Shown here: positions 16,603-26,341 of the stretch, piece by piece
Layout: each line of letters opens with the position of its first letter
Position numbering within the stretch: position 1 is the stretch's first letter
Assembly: GCA_017469845.1 (NCBI GenBank)
Contig: JAFUFP010000004.1
Span: 29,139-93,138, forward strand
Length of the DNA: 64,000 bases
DNA from: Bacteroidales bacterium
GTDB taxonomy: Bacteria; Bacteroidota; Bacteroidia; Bacteroidales; UBA932
Direction of reading: 5' to 3'
The notes under the pieces: generated by a model
What the model was told of the DNA's origin: nothing
The model's database searches: none
The model's input: the letters and a program-made list of their open reading frames with translations, nothing else
Translations under genes and position numbers: made by a program

Positions 16603-17934
16603 CTATACTCCGAAAGTCTTTTTGATGAGGTCCACGCTGTCGAGCTTCTCCCATCCGAAGAATTGTACGGCTTTCTCGATTTCCTTTCCTCCGCGGATGA
16701 GTTTCACCGTCTTGAGGTAAGGCTTCTTGCCCATGTGGCCATAGGATGCGGTAGGCTCATAGATGGGGTTTTTGAGCCCGAACTTTTCTACGATCTTGGC
16801 GGGCCTAAGGTCGAAAATCTCCCCGATCTTCGCCGCTATCATTCCGTCGTTCAACTTCTTTCCGTCCTTTCCGCATGCCGCTGTCCCATAGGTGTCGACG
16901 AAGATGCTGACGGGTTTGGCCACTCCGATGGCATAGGAAACCTGGACGAGCATTTCTTTGGCTACGCCCGCGGCGACCATGTTCTTGGCGATGTATCTGG
17001 CGGCATATGCGGCTGACCTGTCGACTTTGGAAGGGTCCTTTCCCGAGAAGGCTCCGCCTCCATGTGCGCCTTTGCCTCCGTATGTGTCGACGATGATCTT
17101 TCTTCCGGTAAGACCCGTGTCTCCGTGTGGACCTCCGATAACGAATTTCCCCGTAGGGTTGACGTGGAGGATGAACTTGTCGTCGAAGAGGGCGGCGGTT
17201 TCCTCGGGAAGCCTTTCCTTCACCATGGGGATGAGGATGTTCCTGACGTCTTCGGTGATCTTGTCATGCATCTCCTTGTCCACCCTCACCTGTCCGTACT
17301 GTTCAACCGCGTCCCGGTAACTCATCTTGCCGAGAGTTTCGGAGGTGAATTCGTCATGCTGGGTGGAAACAACCACCGTATGGATCCTCAGGGGCTTGTG
17401 GGCGTCACCGTCGTATTCGATCGTGAACTGGGATTTGGCGTCCGGACGGAGGTACGGCATCAGGGTTGTCTTCTTCCTGATGTCGGAGAGGGTCTTGAGG
17501 GTGAGATGCGCGAGGAAGAGGGGGAGAGGCATGTATTCCTTTGTGTCGGTACATGCGTATCCGAACATCATGCCCTGGTCTCCGGCCCCCTGCTCCAGGG
17601 GATCCTCCCTGACGACACCCCTGTTGATGTCCGAACTCTGCTCATGTATTGCGGAGAGGACACCGCAGGAATTGCCGTCGAACATATATTCGGCCTTGTT
17701 GTAGCCGATCTCTGTTATGACTCTTCTGACGGTCTTCTGGATATCGACGTATGCGTCATCGGAGCGCACCTCTCCGCCGACGACCACCAGGCCGGTCGAA
17801 CAGAAGGTCTCGCATGCCACTTTGGCTTCCGGGTCCTGACGGAGGAATTCGTCAAGGATGGCGTCCGAAATCTGGTCAGCGACTTTGTCCGGATGTCCCT
17901 CGGATACTGATTCTGATGTGAACAGATAATTCAT
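16603..17934 (-). CDS. metK: S-adenosylmethionine synthetase
   Basis: MetK makes SAM from methionine and ATP. The 443-residue protein starts with [19 protein letters not shown], the conserved methionine-binding segment. It has the ATP-binding motif [12 protein letters not shown] and the glycine-rich loop [22 protein letters not shown]. The length is slightly above the usual 385-430. It is a single-gene unit on the minus strand with a long leader carrying a SAM-II-like aptamer and an intrinsic terminator, so SAM probably shuts off its own synthesis. Confidence 0.97.
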   Translation of the reverse strand: MNYLFTSESVSEGHPDKVADQISDAILDEFLRQDPEAKVACETFCSTGLVVVGGEVRSDDAYVDIQKTVRRVITEIGYNKAEYMFDGNSCGVLSAIHEQSSDINRGVVREDPLEQGAGDQGMMFGYACTDTKEYMPLPLFLAHLTLKTLSDIRKKTTLMPYLRPDAKSQFTIEYDGDAHKPLRIHTVVVSTQHDEFTSETLGKMSYRDAVEQYGQVRVDKEMHDKITEDVRNILIPMVKERLPEETAALFDDKFILHVNPTGKFVIGGPHGDTGLTGRKIIVDTYGGKGAHGGGAFSGKDPSKVDRSAAYAARYIAKNMVAAGVAKEMLVQVSYAIGVAKPVSIFVDTYGTAACGKDGKKLNDGMIAAKIGEIFDLRPAKIVEKFGLKNPIYEPTASYGHMGKKPYLKTVKLIRGGKEIEKAVQFFGWEKLDSVDLIKKTFGV

Positions 17935-17995
17935 TTTCGTTTTCTTCTTTTGAACAGTTCTTTTCTTCCGGGTTCTGCTTCACACCGGGGTACAA

Positions 17996-18021
17996 CAAAA
18001 AAGCTCCACTTGAATGCGGAG
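17996..18021 (-). terminator. Leader terminator upstream of metK
   Basis: Read on the minus strand, AGCTCC and GGAGCT form a 6-bp stem around a 10-nt loop, followed by six T. It lies between the aptamer and the metK start, so it fits premature termination controlled by the riboswitch. Confidence 0.7.
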
Positions 18022-18118
18022 CTGTCACAAAAACACAAAACATTGATATGAAAAGTTGTCACCTAGGTCGGAGTGACATAAAGTTCCAAATTCAGGGCAC
18101 GAAAGGGTGCCGATCAAC

Positions 18119-18166
18119 ATTTTAGCATTTTTTCACGTGGTTGCAAGCAGGCAAATCTCTCCACAT
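18119..18166 (-). promoter_or_regulatory. SAM-II-like riboswitch aptamer
   Basis: The minus-strand RNA contains, in order, GUGG, GAUUU, UUGCAA, CCACGUGA, an A-rich linker and UGCUAAA. This matches the order and sequence of the conserved elements of the SAM-II pseudoknot (GAUUU ... UUGCAAGCGCGUGAUAAAU ... GCUAAA). The P1 stem GUGG/CCAC forms. The predicted transcription start lies just upstream, and metK is the expected target. Its presence in SAM-related leaders outside alphaproteobacteria is known to me only generally. Confidence 0.72.
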
Positions 18167-18175
18167 TTGATGCTG

Positions 18176-18206
18176 CAAAGGTATGCAGTTTTTCAATTAT
18201 TCCAAA
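18176..18206 (-). promoter_or_regulatory. metK promoter
   Basis: On the minus strand, TTTG (18203-18206) and TACCTTTG (18176-18183) are exactly 19 nt apart. Transcription would begin near 18168, right at the aptamer. Confidence 0.8.
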
Positions 18207-18322
18207 GGTTTTCATTAAAATTTGATCCGAAAAACTGCAGTAAAACGATAAAACGATGATTTTGTGGACAAAAACATGCAATTCTATAGGCAAAATACCT
18301 TTTACAGTTCCTAAAAAAACCG

Positions 18323-18330
18323 TATCTTCG
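18323..18330 (+). promoter_or_regulatory. Probable -7 element of the Oar-like receptor operon
   Basis: TATCTTCG followed by C differs by one base from TAnnTTTG and lies about 50 nt before the chosen start. No clear -33 TTTG was seen. Confidence 0.4.
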
Positions 18331-18382
18331 CAATCTCAATCATATGTTTATTGAGGAAATACAAAAACCCTATAAAGTATTT

Positions 18383-21300
18383 ATGAAACAATCTATCAAG
18401 TTTGTCCTTCTCGCAATCATATCTTTGGTTGCGGGTAGTGTCGCCTATGCTCAGGTGACAACCTCATCTCTTGGTGGTCGTGTCGTAGACCAGAACGGCG
18501 ATCCCGTCATCGGCGCCGCTGTCGTCGCAAAGCACGGACCTTCCGGAACGAGCTATGCTGCCGTCACTAACGAAGACGGTCGCTACACCATCCAGGGTAT
18601 GCGCCCCGGTGGTCCTTATACCGTTGAGGTTTCTTGCCTGGGTTACCAGCAGACCAATTACACCGGCGTAACTCTTCAGCTCGCCGAGACTTTCAGCCTC
18701 AATGCGAAGATTGCCGAGAGCAATGAGTTCCTCGAGCAGTCTATAGTTATCGCTGACGCTTATTCGAAGTTCGCACAGGAGAAGACAGGTGCAGCAACGA
18801 ATATCAACAACAGCCAGATCGCATCCCTCCCTACCGTAAACAGGAGCATCACCGACGTTACCCGTCTTTCTCCTTACGGCGGTAACGGTATGAGCTTCGC
18901 CGGATCTGACGGTCGTACCGCAAACTTCACCGTCGACGGTGCAAACTTCAACAACAACTTCGGTCTTTCAGAAAATCTTCCCGGTGGTGGTAACCCTATC
19001 TCCATTGACGCTATCGAGGAACTCCAGGTTGTTATTTCCCCTTACGATGTACGTCAGACCAACTTCATCGGTGGTGGTGTCAACGCTATCACCAAGTCCG
19101 GTACCAACACCTTCAAGGGAACCGCTTATGTTTATCACCAGAATGAGAACATGAGGGGTGACGCTATCTATGGTGAGCAGATTTCAGGCGCACGCGATAA
19201 GGACCGCAAGACCACTTACGGTTTCACCCTGGGTGGACCTATCGTGAAGAACAAACTCTTCTTCTTCGTAAACGCTGAACTTTCAAAGGTTCCTACAGTG
19301 GTCAACCGCTGGAGGGGATCTACCGACGGTGTAGCGGATCCTGACAACTTCATCTCCCGTACCACTATCGCTGACCTCAAGAGAGTCTCCGACTTCGTGA
19401 AGTCGAAATACGGATATGACACAGGTTCATACACCAGCTTCCCCGCTGACGAGAACAACAAGAAGCTGCTTGTCCGCCTTGACTGGAACATCTCCGACAA
19501 GCACAAGCTCGCTCTCCGTTACAACTACACCATCAACAACATCTGGAACTCTCCCAACGGAACTTCAATGGACGGCGGTACCCGTCAGAGCGGATCCCGT
19601 ATGAGCCAGTACTCGATGTCCTTCGCCAACTCGATGTACTCCATGCAGAACATCGTGAGCACATGGTCACTCGATTTCAACAGCCGTCTCAGCGACAAGC
19701 TCTCCAACCAGTTCCTCGCCACTTACTCAATCCTCGATGATATCCGTGGGACCAACTCTTCCGAGTTCCCCTTCATCGACATCCTCGACAATGAGCAGTC
19801 CAACAACTACATGGCCCTCGGTTACGAGCTCTTCACATGGAACAACGCCGTTCACAACCGTGTCGCCAGCGTAAAGGATGACCTCACCTACTACACCGGA
19901 AACCATAAGATCACCGGAGGTGTCAGCCTCGAGTATCAGATGGCGGACAACCAGTATATGCGTAACGGAACCGGTTACTACCGTTACAATTCAGTGGATG
20001 ATTTCATCAATGGTGCAGCTCCTGAAGTTGTTAACCTTACCTACGGTTACGACGGTGAGCAGAAACCTGCCGCCCGTGTCCAGTTCTACAAAGCCGGTAT
20101 CTATGCCCAGGACGAGTGGAGCATCAACGACAACTTCAAACTCACTGCGGGTATCCGTTTCGACGGACTGTTCTTCAACAACGGAGACCTTATGACCAAC
20201 AACGCCATCAAGGAACTCTCGTACTATCCCAAGGCTCACAATTACGAAGAGACCCATATCGATACCGGCAAGTGGCCCTCAGCCAACGTTACCATCTCTC
20301 CCAGAATCGGTTTCACATGGGATGTCCTCGGTAACCGCACCCTCAAGGTCCGTGGTGGTACCGGTCTCTTCTCCGGTCGTCTCCCTCTCGTGTTCTTCAC
20401 CAACATGCCTACCAACGGCGGTCTTGTCCAGTACCAGGCTCAGATCAACGCCAGGAACGCCAAGAGCAGAGGATTCTCAATGGAGGACTTCGCAGGTGGA
20501 CTCGTTACCGATTCCAACGGCAAAGCTACAGTAGACGCTCTCTACCAGAAGCTCATCGGACTGGGATATCCCAGCACAGTATCTCCTAAAGACGGTACCG
20601 TTCCTTCTTCAATCAGCGCCGTAGATCCCAAGTTCAAGATGCCTCAGGTATGGAAGACCTCCGTCGCTGTCGACTACAGCTTCCCCACTTCCTTCCCTCT
20701 GTCAGTTACCGCTGAGGGTATCTTCAACAAGACTATCAATGCGGTCTCCATCTCCGACTGGAGTATGAAGAATGTCGGCGGATTCGCACGCTTCAACGGC
20801 GTGGACAACCGTCCTATCTATCCTTCAGACTTCCGCACCACCACCAAGGCTTTCGTTCTTGAGAACACCAGCAAGGGTTATGGTTGGTCAGCCAACCTCA
20901 CTGTAAACGCCACACCTGTTGAGGGTCTCAACATCATGGCCGCTTACACTCACACTGTCAGCAAGGAAATCACCGGTATGCCCGGTTCCGCAGCTGAGTC
21001 AGCATTCACCTATGTTCCCACAAACGAGGGTCCCAACTACATCAAGCTCCACAACTCACAGTATGTGACTCCCGACCGTTTCGTCGCTTCCCTTACATAC
21101 AGCGACAAGGGCAACAACCACTACAGCTTCATCTATGAGACCTGGAGGGGCGGTTACAACTACTCTTACATGCTCTCCAACGATATGAACGGTGACGGAT
21201 ACAGCTATGACGCTATCTACATCCCTACCGATGAAGAGGTCGCCAACAACTCATTCCGTTTCGTCTCTTCGGATGACCAGACCCGCTTCATGGATTATGT

Positions 21301-21685
21301 CCATGCAAACAAGTATCTGAGCAAGCATCAGGGCGAATATGCCGAGGCTTACAGCGTCTATTCTCCTTGGGTTCACAGGGTGGACTTCAGCTACAAGCAT
21401 GACTTCAGGGTCAAGATCGGAAACACCACCAATACCCTCCAGCTCAGCCTTGATGTGAAGAACCTTCTCAACCTGTTCAACTCAAGTTGGGGTGTAAGCA
21501 AGTATCTCAACCCCGCTATCGGTTCAGAAGCCCGCATCCTCAAGTACGAGGGTGTTGATGCGGCCGGTTACGCTACCTTCTCCACACCTTCCGCTATCAA
21601 CGGGGCACTCGACACATTCGTTCCCAACCATGGTATCGGACAGTGCTGGTACGCTTCCATCGGTATCAAATACATGTTTAACTAA
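18383..21685 (+). CDS. Oar-like TonB-dependent receptor with carboxypeptidase-regulatory domain
   Basis: An outer-membrane transporter of 1,100 residues from the ATG at 18383, which gives a proper signal peptide (MKQSIKFVLLAIISL ... AYAQ); an in-frame ATG 39 bases earlier would spoil it. After the signal comes a carboxypeptidase-regulatory-like domain (GGRVVDQNGDPVIGAAVV ... YTIQGMRPGG). A plug and a large barrel follow, the barrel ending in a C-terminal phenylalanine-asparagine (KYMFN). There is no SusD partner; this is the Oar-type architecture, whose cargo is usually unknown. Codon use is strongly biased to C-ending codons, suggesting high expression. A BACON/OB-fold-like lipoprotein follows 20 nt later. 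Confidence 0.88.
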   Translation: MKQSIKFVLLAIISLVAGSVAYAQVTTSSLGGRVVDQNGDPVIGAAVVAKHGPSGTSYAAVTNEDGRYTIQGMRPGGPYTVEVSCLGYQQTNYTGVTLQLAETFSLNAKIAESNEFLEQSIVIADAYSKFAQEKTGAATNINNSQIASLPTVNRSITDVTRLSPYGGNGMSFAGSDGRTANFTVDGANFNNNFGLSENLPGGGNPISIDAIEELQVVISPYDVRQTNFIGGGVNAITKSGTNTFKGTAYVYHQNENMRGDAIYGEQISGARDKDRKTTYGFTLGGPIVKNKLFFFVNAELSKVPTVVNRWRGSTDGVADPDNFISRTTIADLKRVSDFVKSKYGYDTGSYTSFPADENNKKLLVRLDWNISDKHKLALRYNYTINNIWNSPNGTSMDGGTRQSGSRMSQYSMSFANSMYSMQNIVSTWSLDFNSRLSDKLSNQFLATYSILDDIRGTNSSEFPFIDILDNEQSNNYMALGYELFTWNNAVHNRVASVKDDLTYYTGNHKITGGVSLEYQMADNQYMRNGTGYYRYNSVDDFINGAAPEVVNLTYGYDGEQKPAARVQFYKAGIYAQDEWSINDNFKLTAGIRFDGLFFNNGDLMTNNAIKELSYYPKAHNYEETHIDTGKWPSANVTISPRIGFTWDVLGNRTLKVRGGTGLFSGRLPLVFFTNMPTNGGLVQYQAQINARNAKSRGFSMEDFAGGLVTDSNGKATVDALYQKLIGLGYPSTVSPKDGTVPSSISAVDPKFKMPQVWKTSVAVDYSFPTSFPLSVTAEGIFNKTINAVSISDWSMKNVGGFARFNGVDNRPIYPSDFRTTTKAFVLENTSKGYGWSANLTVNATPVEGLNIMAAYTHTVSKEITGMPGSAAESAFTYVPTNEGPNYIKLHNSQYVTPDRFVASLTYSDKGNNHYSFIYETWRGGYNYSYMLSNDMNGDGYSYDAIYIPTDEEVANNSFRFVSSDDQTRFMDYVHANKYLSKHQGEYAEAYSVYSPWVHRVDFSYKHDFRVKIGNTTNTLQLSLDVKNLLNLFNSSWGVSKYLNPAIGSEARILKYEGVDAAGYATFSTPSAINGALDTFVPNHGIGQCWYASIGIKYMFN

Positions 21686-21705
21686 TCATTGGCGGATTCA
21701 TCTTT

Positions 21706-24063
21706 ATGAAAACACGTTATATCATACTTTCCATCCTGGCTACCCTTGCTCTCGCACTAGGTTGCCAGAAAGAGGAAGACCACTTTCTTGATGAAGTAAA
21801 GGTCACATCCTCTTACGTCACTTTCGCCGCTGATGGTGGTACCGTCTCCATTGACGTAACCACTACCGGCCCCTGGACGATCACTTCTCTTCCCGATTGG
21901 GTTACCGCCTCTCCTTCCTCCGGCAATGCCGGCACAGTGCCCGTGACCTTCACCGCTTCACCCGCAACTGAAACACGTGAAGCTACCGCGAAAATAGAGT
22001 GCGGCGGCAAAGCGCAGAGCATCAACCTCCTTCAGACAACCGAAAAGGTTGATCCTGTTGTTCTTTCCGTAAAAGAAGCTGTTGACATGATCAAGGCCAA
22101 TCAGGCGATTTCCCAGACCGCAAGGGTAAAGGGTATCGTCTGCAAGATCCAGGAGATCAGCACCAGCTACGGAAATGCAACTTACTTCCTCTCAGATGAC
22201 GGTACTTTCAGCGGCTCTTACGGCTCTGACGGTCAGGGAGACGGAAACTGGTTCGAGGTTTATAGGGGCGCATGGCTCAACGGCGCGAAGTTCACCACCG
22301 GAGATGAGTTCTCAGTAGGTGACGAACTGGTTGTCGAGGGTGTTCTCATGAGCTACAACGGAACTCCTGAAACCACTCAGGGAACCGCTTACGTAGTTTC
22401 GATCAAGAAGTCCCTCATCAGCGTCGACGCTTTCGATTTCGATGAGCTCCCTTGTATCGATACAACTTTCAATATGGTTGTTACCGCCAAGGAAAGTCCG
22501 CTTCTCGTGTCCAGCAATGCTGAGTGGCTCCAGGTAGCTGATGTGAACGCTGACGGAGGTTACGTGCTCCATGCCGACGAAAACACCCGTACAGCAAAAC
22601 GTACCGCCACCATCACCATCAAAGGCCCCACCGCTCTCAAGAGCATCGATATCGTTCAGAAGGGCGCTCCTTCTACCGGAGCTACCGTTTCTGATATCAT
22701 CGCCGCGGCTGATGATGACCAGGTTCAGACTCTTCCTTCCACCGTTGTCGTGGCTCTTACCACAAGAGGTGCAGTCCTCTCTGACGGAGCGAAGGCCATC
22801 TACGCTTACGGTGATGCCGCAGCCGCTCTCGCCGTCGGTGACGGCGTGAAGATGTCCGCAAGGAAGACCACATACAACGGTGTTCCCGAGCTTACTGACA
22901 TCACCGAGGCTTTCGTTGACAGCCAGGGCAACAAGTTCGATCGTCCCACCGCTACCGATATCACCGCCGATGCAGCTACTTATACGGCTTCCGAGGCTGA
23001 ATATATCAAGTTCTCCGGAATTCTCTCCGTCTCAGGAAACTACTACAACATCACCATCAACGGTGTTGATGCAGGTACCAGGATGGGAAGCATCGTTTAT
23101 CCTGTCGACGATCTCAACGCTGCAGCTTTCGACGGCAAGAAGATAACCGTCACCGGTTACTTCAACGGTATTTCCGGAAAGGGTAAATACATCAACGTCA
23201 TCGCTACCAAGATCGAAGATTTCGTAGACGATCCCAAGGGAACCGTAACCAACCCTTACACCGCATCTGAAATCGCTGCCGCCATCACCGGAGGCAAGAC
23301 TTTCGACGAGGATGTCTACGTCAAGGGCAAAGTTTCCTCGATCCTTTATGAATACAGCACCTATGCCGGTACTGCGACATTCTGGATTTCTGACGACGGA
23401 ACTTGCGATCTGTCAGATGACAAGAAGAAGACCAACAACCCTGCACACGATTTCGAGTGCTACGGTTTGTACTGGTTTGACAATACTCCTTGGACTGAAG
23501 GCAAAGCACAGGTCGAGGTAGGTGACGAGGTTGTCGTCTGCGGAAAGACCACCATTTACGGCGGTGTGGCTGAAACCTCCAACAAGAAGGCTTGGCTCTA
23601 CAGCGTCAACTACGCTACATCAGAGGCCAACGGTCTTGGTAACACTTCAGCTCCCTTCAACGTGAACGGCGCCATCTCCTTCATCGACGCTATGGTGCAG
23701 GCAAAGGCTGACGCCGAAGCCGCCGGAGAGGCTGAGCCCACTTTCCCTGACGTTTGTGTCAAGGGTATCGTCGCCGACATCCTCTATCCTTTCGATGTCA
23801 AGTACGGTACCACTTCCTTCTGGATTTCAGAGGACGGAACCTGCGACCTTTCAGATGACAAGAAGAAGACCAACAACCCCAAGCATGATTTCGAAGTTTA
23901 TGGTGCATACTATTTCGGAAATCAACCCTGGGCCGATGGTAATCTCCAGGTTGCAAAAGGTGACGAGGTCGTCGTAAAGGGTCAGCTGACCAAGTACTAC
24001 GAGACCTACGAAACCTCCAACAAGAAGGCTTGGCTCTACTCCGTCAACGGAAAGACCGAATAA
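21706..24063 (+). CDS. BACON and OB-fold-like repeat lipoprotein
   Basis: A 785-residue lipoprotein (lipobox ALGC). It starts with a BACON domain (residues 28-110: GGTVSIDVTTTGPWTITS). This is followed by an OB-fold-like unit (VKGIVCKIQEIS ... DELVVEGVL), a second BACON-like stretch near 245-320 and a second OB-like region. It ends with two nearly identical units at about residues 538-636 and 684-785. These share DGTCDLSDDKKKTNN, GDEVVV and ETSNKKAWLYSVN. OB-type repeats of this kind in Bacteroidota (DUF5689/DUF6359-like) often accompany secreted nucleases, and two nuclease-like lipid-anchored or secreted proteins lie 2-5 kb downstream. Binding of nucleic acid or glycan is inferred only. Confidence 0.7.
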   Translation: MKTRYIILSILATLALALGCQKEEDHFLDEVKVTSSYVTFAADGGTVSIDVTTTGPWTITSLPDWVTASPSSGNAGTVPVTFTASPATETREATAKIECGGKAQSINLLQTTEKVDPVVLSVKEAVDMIKANQAISQTARVKGIVCKIQEISTSYGNATYFLSDDGTFSGSYGSDGQGDGNWFEVYRGAWLNGAKFTTGDEFSVGDELVVEGVLMSYNGTPETTQGTAYVVSIKKSLISVDAFDFDELPCIDTTFNMVVTAKESPLLVSSNAEWLQVADVNADGGYVLHADENTRTAKRTATITIKGPTALKSIDIVQKGAPSTGATVSDIIAAADDDQVQTLPSTVVVALTTRGAVLSDGAKAIYAYGDAAAALAVGDGVKMSARKTTYNGVPELTDITEAFVDSQGNKFDRPTATDITADAATYTASEAEYIKFSGILSVSGNYYNITINGVDAGTRMGSIVYPVDDLNAAAFDGKKITVTGYFNGISGKGKYINVIATKIEDFVDDPKGTVTNPYTASEIAAAITGGKTFDEDVYVKGKVSSILYEYSTYAGTATFWISDDGTCDLSDDKKKTNNPAHDFECYGLYWFDNTPWTEGKAQVEVGDEVVVCGKTTIYGGVAETSNKKAWLYSVNYATSEANGLGNTSAPFNVNGAISFIDAMVQAKADAEAAGEAEPTFPDVCVKGIVADILYPFDVKYGTTSFWISEDGTCDLSDDKKKTNNPKHDFEVYGAYYFGNQPWADGNLQVAKGDEVVVKGQLTKYYETYETSNKKAWLYSVNGKTE
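23320..24054 (+). repeat. Intragenic tandem duplication (two units of about 295 bp)
   Basis: Units at 23320-23613 and 23758-24054 share long near-identical blocks, such as GATGACAAGAAGAAGACCAA in both copies and a common AACAAGAAGGCTTGGCTCTA near the end. Synonymous differences show that the copies are not very recent. Confidence 0.8.
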
Positions 24064-24085
24064 GCTGAATTCTTTTTGATTGAAG

Positions 24086-24117
24086 GCGCGGTCCCTCAGA
24101 CAGGGACTGCGCTTTTT
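24086..24117 (+). terminator. Terminator after the BACON lipoprotein gene
   Basis: An 11-bp stem GCGCGGTCCCT / AGGGACTGCGC (one G-U) around a 5-nt loop, followed by five T. Confidence 0.85.
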
Positions 24118-24166
24118 GAAATATGAGGGCATTGCCCTGTTTGGCAGGTTAACAACCCCGAGAAAA

Positions 24167-26197
24167 ATGAAAAAAACTATCATTCTTATGGCTGCTGTAG
24201 CAATGACTGCATGCACACAAGGTAACAAGAACATCTTCTTCCAGGAGTGGGATACTCCCTACGGAACCGCTCCCTTCAGCAAGATAACGAACGCCGATTA
24301 TATGCCTGCATTCCTCGAGGGAATCGAACGGCAGAAAAAGGAGATCGCTGATATTGTCGCCAATCCCGACGCTCCCACTTTCGAGAACACTATCGCCGCT
24401 TATGAACTTTCCGGAAGCCTTCTCGCCAAGGTCGGCGGAGTTTTCTACAACATCTCCGAATCTGACGCCACACCCGAAATCCAGGCCATAGTTGACGAAA
24501 TCACCCCGATAGCCACCGCGGCCGAAGACGAGATCTTCATGGACGGTGCTTTCTTCGCAAGGGTGAAGGCCGTTTATGACAATATGGACGGCCTCACCAG
24601 GGAACAGCAGATGGTCACCAAGAAACTCTACGACCGTTTCGTCCGTAACGGAGTCGCCCTTGACGAGGCTGGTCAGGCACGTTTCAAGGAGATCAACTCC
24701 CGTCTTGCCGTTCTCAGCCAGAAGTTCGGAAACAACCTTCTCGCCGAGAACAACGCATTCAAGGACAAGATCGGTGTAACCGTTTCCCAGTACTCCTCTT
24801 TCATGACAACCTGCGAGGACAGGGCCAAGAGGGAAGAAGCCTTCAAGGCATATTCTTCCAGGGGCAACAACGGCGGAGAAAATGACAACAACCAGATTGT
24901 CCTCGAGATCATGAAGCTCCGTACCGAGCAGGCGAATCTCCTCGGATACAATACTTCCGCGGAGTATCTCCTTGACAACAAGATGGCCGGAGATCCCGCT
25001 ACCGTTGATGAGTTCCTCGAGAAGATCATGGCGTCTTCCATGAAGAAGGCCAAAGAGGAGATAGCCGATATGCAGAAGGTGATGGATGATGACATCAAGG
25101 CAGGTCTTCTACCCAAGGGATCCAAGATCCAGCCTTGGGACTGGTTCTACTATGCCGAGAAGGTCCGCAAGATCAAATATGACCTTGATGAGGAGCAGAC
25201 AAAGCCCTATTTCCAGGTGGACAGCGTACGCAAGGGCGTGTTCTATGCGGCCAACAAGATCTACGGCATCACTGTTGAAGAGGCTCCCGAGGTGGAGGTA
25301 TACAACCCTGAAGTCAAGGCTTACAAGCTTACTGACAAGGACGGTTCCCTCCTCGGAATCTTCTACTCCGACTACTTCACAAGGGATACCAAGAGGGGTG
25401 GAGCTTGGATGAACAACTTCCGCGACCAGTACGTTGACGCGAAGGGTAACGATATCCGTCCTGTCATAGTGAATGTCTGCAACTTCCCTCCCGCAACCGC
25501 TGAAGTTCCTTCGATGCTTACCATCGACCAGACCCAGACCGCTTTCCATGAGTTCGGTCACGCTCTTCACGGTTTCCTCACCAAGTGCCACTACAAGGAC
25601 GTCAGCGGAACTTCCGTAGCGAGGGATTTCGTGGAGATGTTCTCACAGTTCAATGAACATTGGGCGTTCCAGAAGGATATCCTTTCAGCTTATGCGAACG
25701 ACTACCGTACCGGAGAACCCATCCCGGCTGAGCTCGTCGAGAAGATCGGCAACTCCCTCAAATTCAACCAGGGATTCACGACAGGTGAACTCTGCGCCGC
25801 TTCCATCCTCGACATGAAATGGCACGAACTTACCGCTGCTGATCTTGAAAAGTTCACCGACGCCCAGTCGATAAGGGACTTCGAGACCAAAGCCTGCAAG
25901 GAGATGGGTCTCATCGACGAGATCATCCCCAGATACAGGACCACGTACTTCAACCATATCTTCAACAGCGGCTACAGCGCCGGATACTACAGCTACCTGT
26001 GGTCCGAGGTTCTGGATACCGATGCTTTCGAGTATTTCCAGCAGAAGGGTATCTACAATCCCGACGTGGCTAAGAGCTTCAGGGAGACCTTTCTCGAAAG
26101 AGGAGGTTCAGAGGAGCCGATGACCCTGTTCCGCTCCTTCCGAGGAGCCGATCCCGATGCCGGAGCACTCCTCCGTAACAGGGGACTCGACGAATAA
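24167..26197 (+). CDS. dcp: M3-family metallopeptidase, peptidyl-dipeptidase Dcp type
   Basis: A zinc peptidase of the thimet oligopeptidase/Dcp family, which removes C-terminal dipeptides or cleaves short peptides. The HEFGH zinc motif begins at residue 461, inside QTAFHEFGHALHGF, with the downstream glutamate region DFVEMFSQFNEHW. The ATG at 24167 gives a lipoprotein signal (AVAMTAC), so the enzyme acts in the envelope; the longer in-frame start at 24080 lies inside the preceding terminator. Total length of 676 residues is normal. It has its own terminator and seems to be a single-gene unit. Confidence 0.92.
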   Translation: MKKTIILMAAVAMTACTQGNKNIFFQEWDTPYGTAPFSKITNADYMPAFLEGIERQKKEIADIVANPDAPTFENTIAAYELSGSLLAKVGGVFYNISESDATPEIQAIVDEITPIATAAEDEIFMDGAFFARVKAVYDNMDGLTREQQMVTKKLYDRFVRNGVALDEAGQARFKEINSRLAVLSQKFGNNLLAENNAFKDKIGVTVSQYSSFMTTCEDRAKREEAFKAYSSRGNNGGENDNNQIVLEIMKLRTEQANLLGYNTSAEYLLDNKMAGDPATVDEFLEKIMASSMKKAKEEIADMQKVMDDDIKAGLLPKGSKIQPWDWFYYAEKVRKIKYDLDEEQTKPYFQVDSVRKGVFYAANKIYGITVEEAPEVEVYNPEVKAYKLTDKDGSLLGIFYSDYFTRDTKRGGAWMNNFRDQYVDAKGNDIRPVIVNVCNFPPATAEVPSMLTIDQTQTAFHEFGHALHGFLTKCHYKDVSGTSVARDFVEMFSQFNEHWAFQKDILSAYANDYRTGEPIPAELVEKIGNSLKFNQGFTTGELCAASILDMKWHELTAADLEKFTDAQSIRDFETKACKEMGLIDEIIPRYRTTYFNHIFNSGYSAGYYSYLWSEVLDTDAFEYFQQKGIYNPDVAKSFRETFLERGGSEEPMTLFRSFRGADPDAGALLRNRGLDE

Positions 26198-26219
26198 CAG
26201 GACATTTACTTTCAAAGGA

Positions 26220-26251
26220 GGGGCGGTTTCCTACGGGGCTGCCCCTTTTTT
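26220..26251 (+). terminator. Terminator after dcp
   Basis: A 7-bp stem GGGGCGG / CTGCCCC (one G-U) followed by six T. Confidence 0.75.
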
Positions 26252-26308
26252 GGTGTTTTGGTCATAAAAAGCCTATGGTCGGGACTTTTCCGAATAAAAC
26301 ATTTTAAC

Positions 26309-26316
26309 TACTTTTG
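26309..26316 (+). promoter_or_regulatory. -7 element of the nuclease operon
   Basis: TACTTTTG matches TAnnTTTG; TTTC sits 18 nt upstream. It lies 26 nt before the start at 26342. Confidence 0.55.
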
Positions 26317-26341
26317 TAGATGTTCCAAATCAATTTGTGCA

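Larger units (their letters stand above)
17935..18382. other. Divergent regulatory region between metK and the Oar-like receptor
   Basis: The 448 bp without a gene hold, on the minus strand, the metK promoter (18176-18206), a SAM-II-like aptamer (18119-18166), hairpins at 18096-18111 and 18058-18077, and a terminator at 17996-18021. On the plus strand they hold the receptor promoter near 18323. The region is AT-rich. Confidence 0.8.

Noticed and set aside
17062..17910. 282-codon plus-strand open frame opposite metK
   Set aside because: Antisense shadow of metK; a product of codon bias in the real gene with no recognisable domain or start signal.
23320..24054. Regularly spaced repeats suggesting a CRISPR array
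   Set aside because: Only two long units, in frame within a coding sequence; they are protein-domain duplications.
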